From: CAVVZJ01 sp963752755
Lineage (GTDB): Bacteria; Planctomycetota; Planctomycetia; Isosphaerales; Isosphaeraceae
Direction of reading: 5' to 3'
Assembly: GCA_963752755.1 (NCBI GenBank)
Contig: CAVVZJ010000004.1
Span: forward strand, 434,001-498,000
Length of the DNA stretch: 64,000 nt
Below, in pieces: positions 62,809 to 64,000 of this stretch; the first letter of the stretch is position 1; each line of letters opens with the position of its first letter. The translations under genes and the position numbers were made by a program. The notes under the pieces are model-generated. The model was not told the DNA's origin. It did no database searches and saw nothing but the letters and a program-made list of their open reading frames with translations.

Positions 62809-64000
62809 ATGCCCGCCAATCGCCGCCACTTCCTGAAATCGTCGCTTGCCGCCAGCACGCTCGTCTCGATGGGTGCCTCGACCGTCCCCGGCTTCCTCGG
62901 CCGGTCGGCCCGTGCCGCCGAGGGCGAGAAGTCGAATGATCGAATTCTCGTGGTCGTCCAGTTGCTCGGCGGCAATGATGGCCTGAATACCGTCGTGCCC
63001 CACGGCCTCGACGGCTATGCCCGCGGCCGTCGCGTCCTCCGTCTGCCGGCCGGTCAGATTCACAAGGTCAATGACACGATCGGCCTGCATCCCGGCATGG
63101 GCCAGATGGTGAAGCTCCTCGAAGCCGGGAAGCTCGCGATTCTCCAGGGAGTCGGCTACCCGAACCCCGACCGCTCCCACTTCCGCTCGATGGAGATCTG
63201 GGAGACCGCCCGGACCGAGACCGGCGCCCTCGAAACCGGCTGGCTCGGTCGCGTCCTCGACGCCTCCCCCAACCTCCCCGGCGGCGACCTGCCGGCCCTT
63301 CACGTCGGCGCCCGGCGACTCCCTCTGGCCCTGAAGGCGAAAAACTCCTCCGTCCCCTCGCTGGAGACCCTCGAACAGTACCGCCTCCAGCTCTCCGGCG
63401 ACGACGCTGCCAGACGTTCCGAGCGTCAGGCACTCGCCGACGTTGCGAAGATCGACCGGGGCGACGACCCGCTGCTCGGCTTCATCCGTCGCAGCACCCT
63501 GGCCGCTTACGACTCCAGCCAGCGCCTCGAAGCCCTCGCCGACCCCAAGCCCGGCGCCGTGAAGTACCCCGAGTTCGGCCTGGCGAAGCGCCTGGAGCTG
63601 ATCGCCAAGATTATCAAGGCGGGCTTCGGAACGCGGATCTATTACACGTCGCTCGACGGTTTCGACACGCACGCCAACCAGCTCGGGAGCCACGCCGCAT
63701 TGCTCACCGAGCTCTCCGACTCGCTGACCGCCTTCCACAACGACCTGGCCGACGCCGACCAGGCCGACCGCGTGGCCGTGCTCACCTTCAGCGAGTTCGG
63801 CCGCCGCGTCGCCGAGAACGCCTCGGCCGGTACCGACCACGGTGCCGCCGCGCCGGTCTTCGTCGTCGGCCCGGTGGCGCAGAAGGGTCTCGTCGGCGAC
63901 CATCCGAGCCTGGAAGACCTCGACGACGGTGATCTGAAGTTCCATACCGACTTCCGACGGATCTACGCCACCTTGCTCGAAACCTGGCTCGGACTGAAGG
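62809..64000 (+). CDS. DUF1501 protein (3' end cut by window edge)
   Basis: The frame from ATG 62809 stays open through the window edge, giving 397 codons without a stop. The N-terminus is a twin-arginine-type signal: NRRHFLKSSLAASTLVSMG. Family landmarks are VVVQLLGGNDGLNTVVP, GYPNPDRSHFRSMEIWET, DGFDTHANQL and TFSEFGRRVAENASAGTDHG. This is a DUF1501 protein partnered with the upstream DUF1800 gene. GAGGAG lies eight bases upstream. It differs from the DUF1501 at 36310 in length and in the DG(L)N region. Confidence 0.85.
   Translation, partial: MPANRRHFLKSSLAASTLVSMGASTVPGFLGRSARAAEGEKSNDRILVVVQLLGGNDGLNTVVPHGLDGYARGRRVLRLPAGQIHKVNDTIGLHPGMGQMVKLLEAGKLAILQGVGYPNPDRSHFRSMEIWETARTETGALETGWLGRVLDASPNLPGGDLPALHVGARRLPLALKAKNSSVPSLETLEQYRLQLSGDDAARRSERQALADVAKIDRGDDPLLGFIRRSTLAAYDSSQRLEALADPKPGAVKYPEFGLAKRLELIAKIIKAGFGTRIYYTSLDGFDTHANQLGSHAALLTELSDSLTAFHNDLADADQADRVAVLTFSEFGRRVAENASAGTDHGAAAPVFVVGPVAQKGLVGDHPSLEDLDDGDLKFHTDFRRIYATLLETWLGLK

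Noticed and set aside
1..64000. CRISPR arrays, tRNA and rRNA genes
   Set aside because: No regularly spaced repeats and no cloverleaf or rRNA sequence were seen. A dedicated search would be needed to exclude single tRNAs fully.

Overview
The window is a GC-rich chromosome segment that reads as planctomycete DNA, probably of the Isosphaeraceae type. The main clues are two DUF1501 genes and one DUF1800 gene with exported, twin-arginine-like starts, a DUF6807 (PmoA-like) gene, two PEP-CTERM protein tails, a bacterial XPB-type helicase beside a helicase-associated protein, a FliW/CsrA pair, and many small proteins without a known family. No rRNA, tRNA, CRISPR array, plasmid or phage genes were seen.

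Layout. 1-4000: an edge-truncated exported protein, a VCBS-repeat protein and a membrane protein. 4001-9436 (mostly minus strand): a nitrilase, a sodium:solute symporter with its small DUF997 partner, an aldehyde dehydrogenase and a Gly/Tyr-rich exported protein. 9540-15678: a MITE-like repeat, a small conserved protein, an XRE regulator, an ABC exporter pair, a flavin reductase, a Ser/Thr kinase and a pair of unknown genes. 15785-20301: an accessory island in which minus-strand genes alternate with integron-type attC sites and no integrase is present. 20725-31743: an unknown protein, the XPB module, a polyamine pair (pyruvoyl arginine decarboxylase and a deoxyhypusine-synthase-like enzyme), Sua5/YrdC, an FMN-binding oxidase-fold protein and GlmU. 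31972-36211: gatC, gatA and gatB, split by a HEPN-like gene and an overlapping unknown gene. 36310-49261: DUF1501, a UPF0173 hydrolase, a GT39-like membrane glycosyltransferase, a small zinc-type protein, a heparinase-like lyase, a possible attenuator or small RNA, and a GH15-like glucosidase. 49301-64000: csrA, an exported alpha/beta hydrolase, a phosphoesterase, DUF2071, a DCC thiol-disulfide protein, DUF1499, DUF6807, fliW-csrA, an FHA protein, an exported unknown protein, and a DUF1800-DUF1501 pair that runs off the right edge.

The most interesting region is 16099-20301. Four sites (16959-17059, 17700-17799, 18122-18221, 19457-19514) have GCCTAAC/GTTAGGC outer boxes, long imperfect stems and the same single extra G in one arm. 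The extra base and the gene directions both say the array is read on the minus strand, with one gene per cassette. This is a cassette array lacking a visible integrase (CALIN-like). It carries a PEP-CTERM protein, a membrane-linked alpha/beta hydrolase, a 106-residue protein and a double-CxxC protein.

A caution applies throughout. At least eleven one-base frame breaks fall in nine otherwise well-conserved genes, including glmU, which is normally essential. These look more like base-calling or assembly errors than real pseudogenes, so such genes are annotated here as single genes with a frame break.
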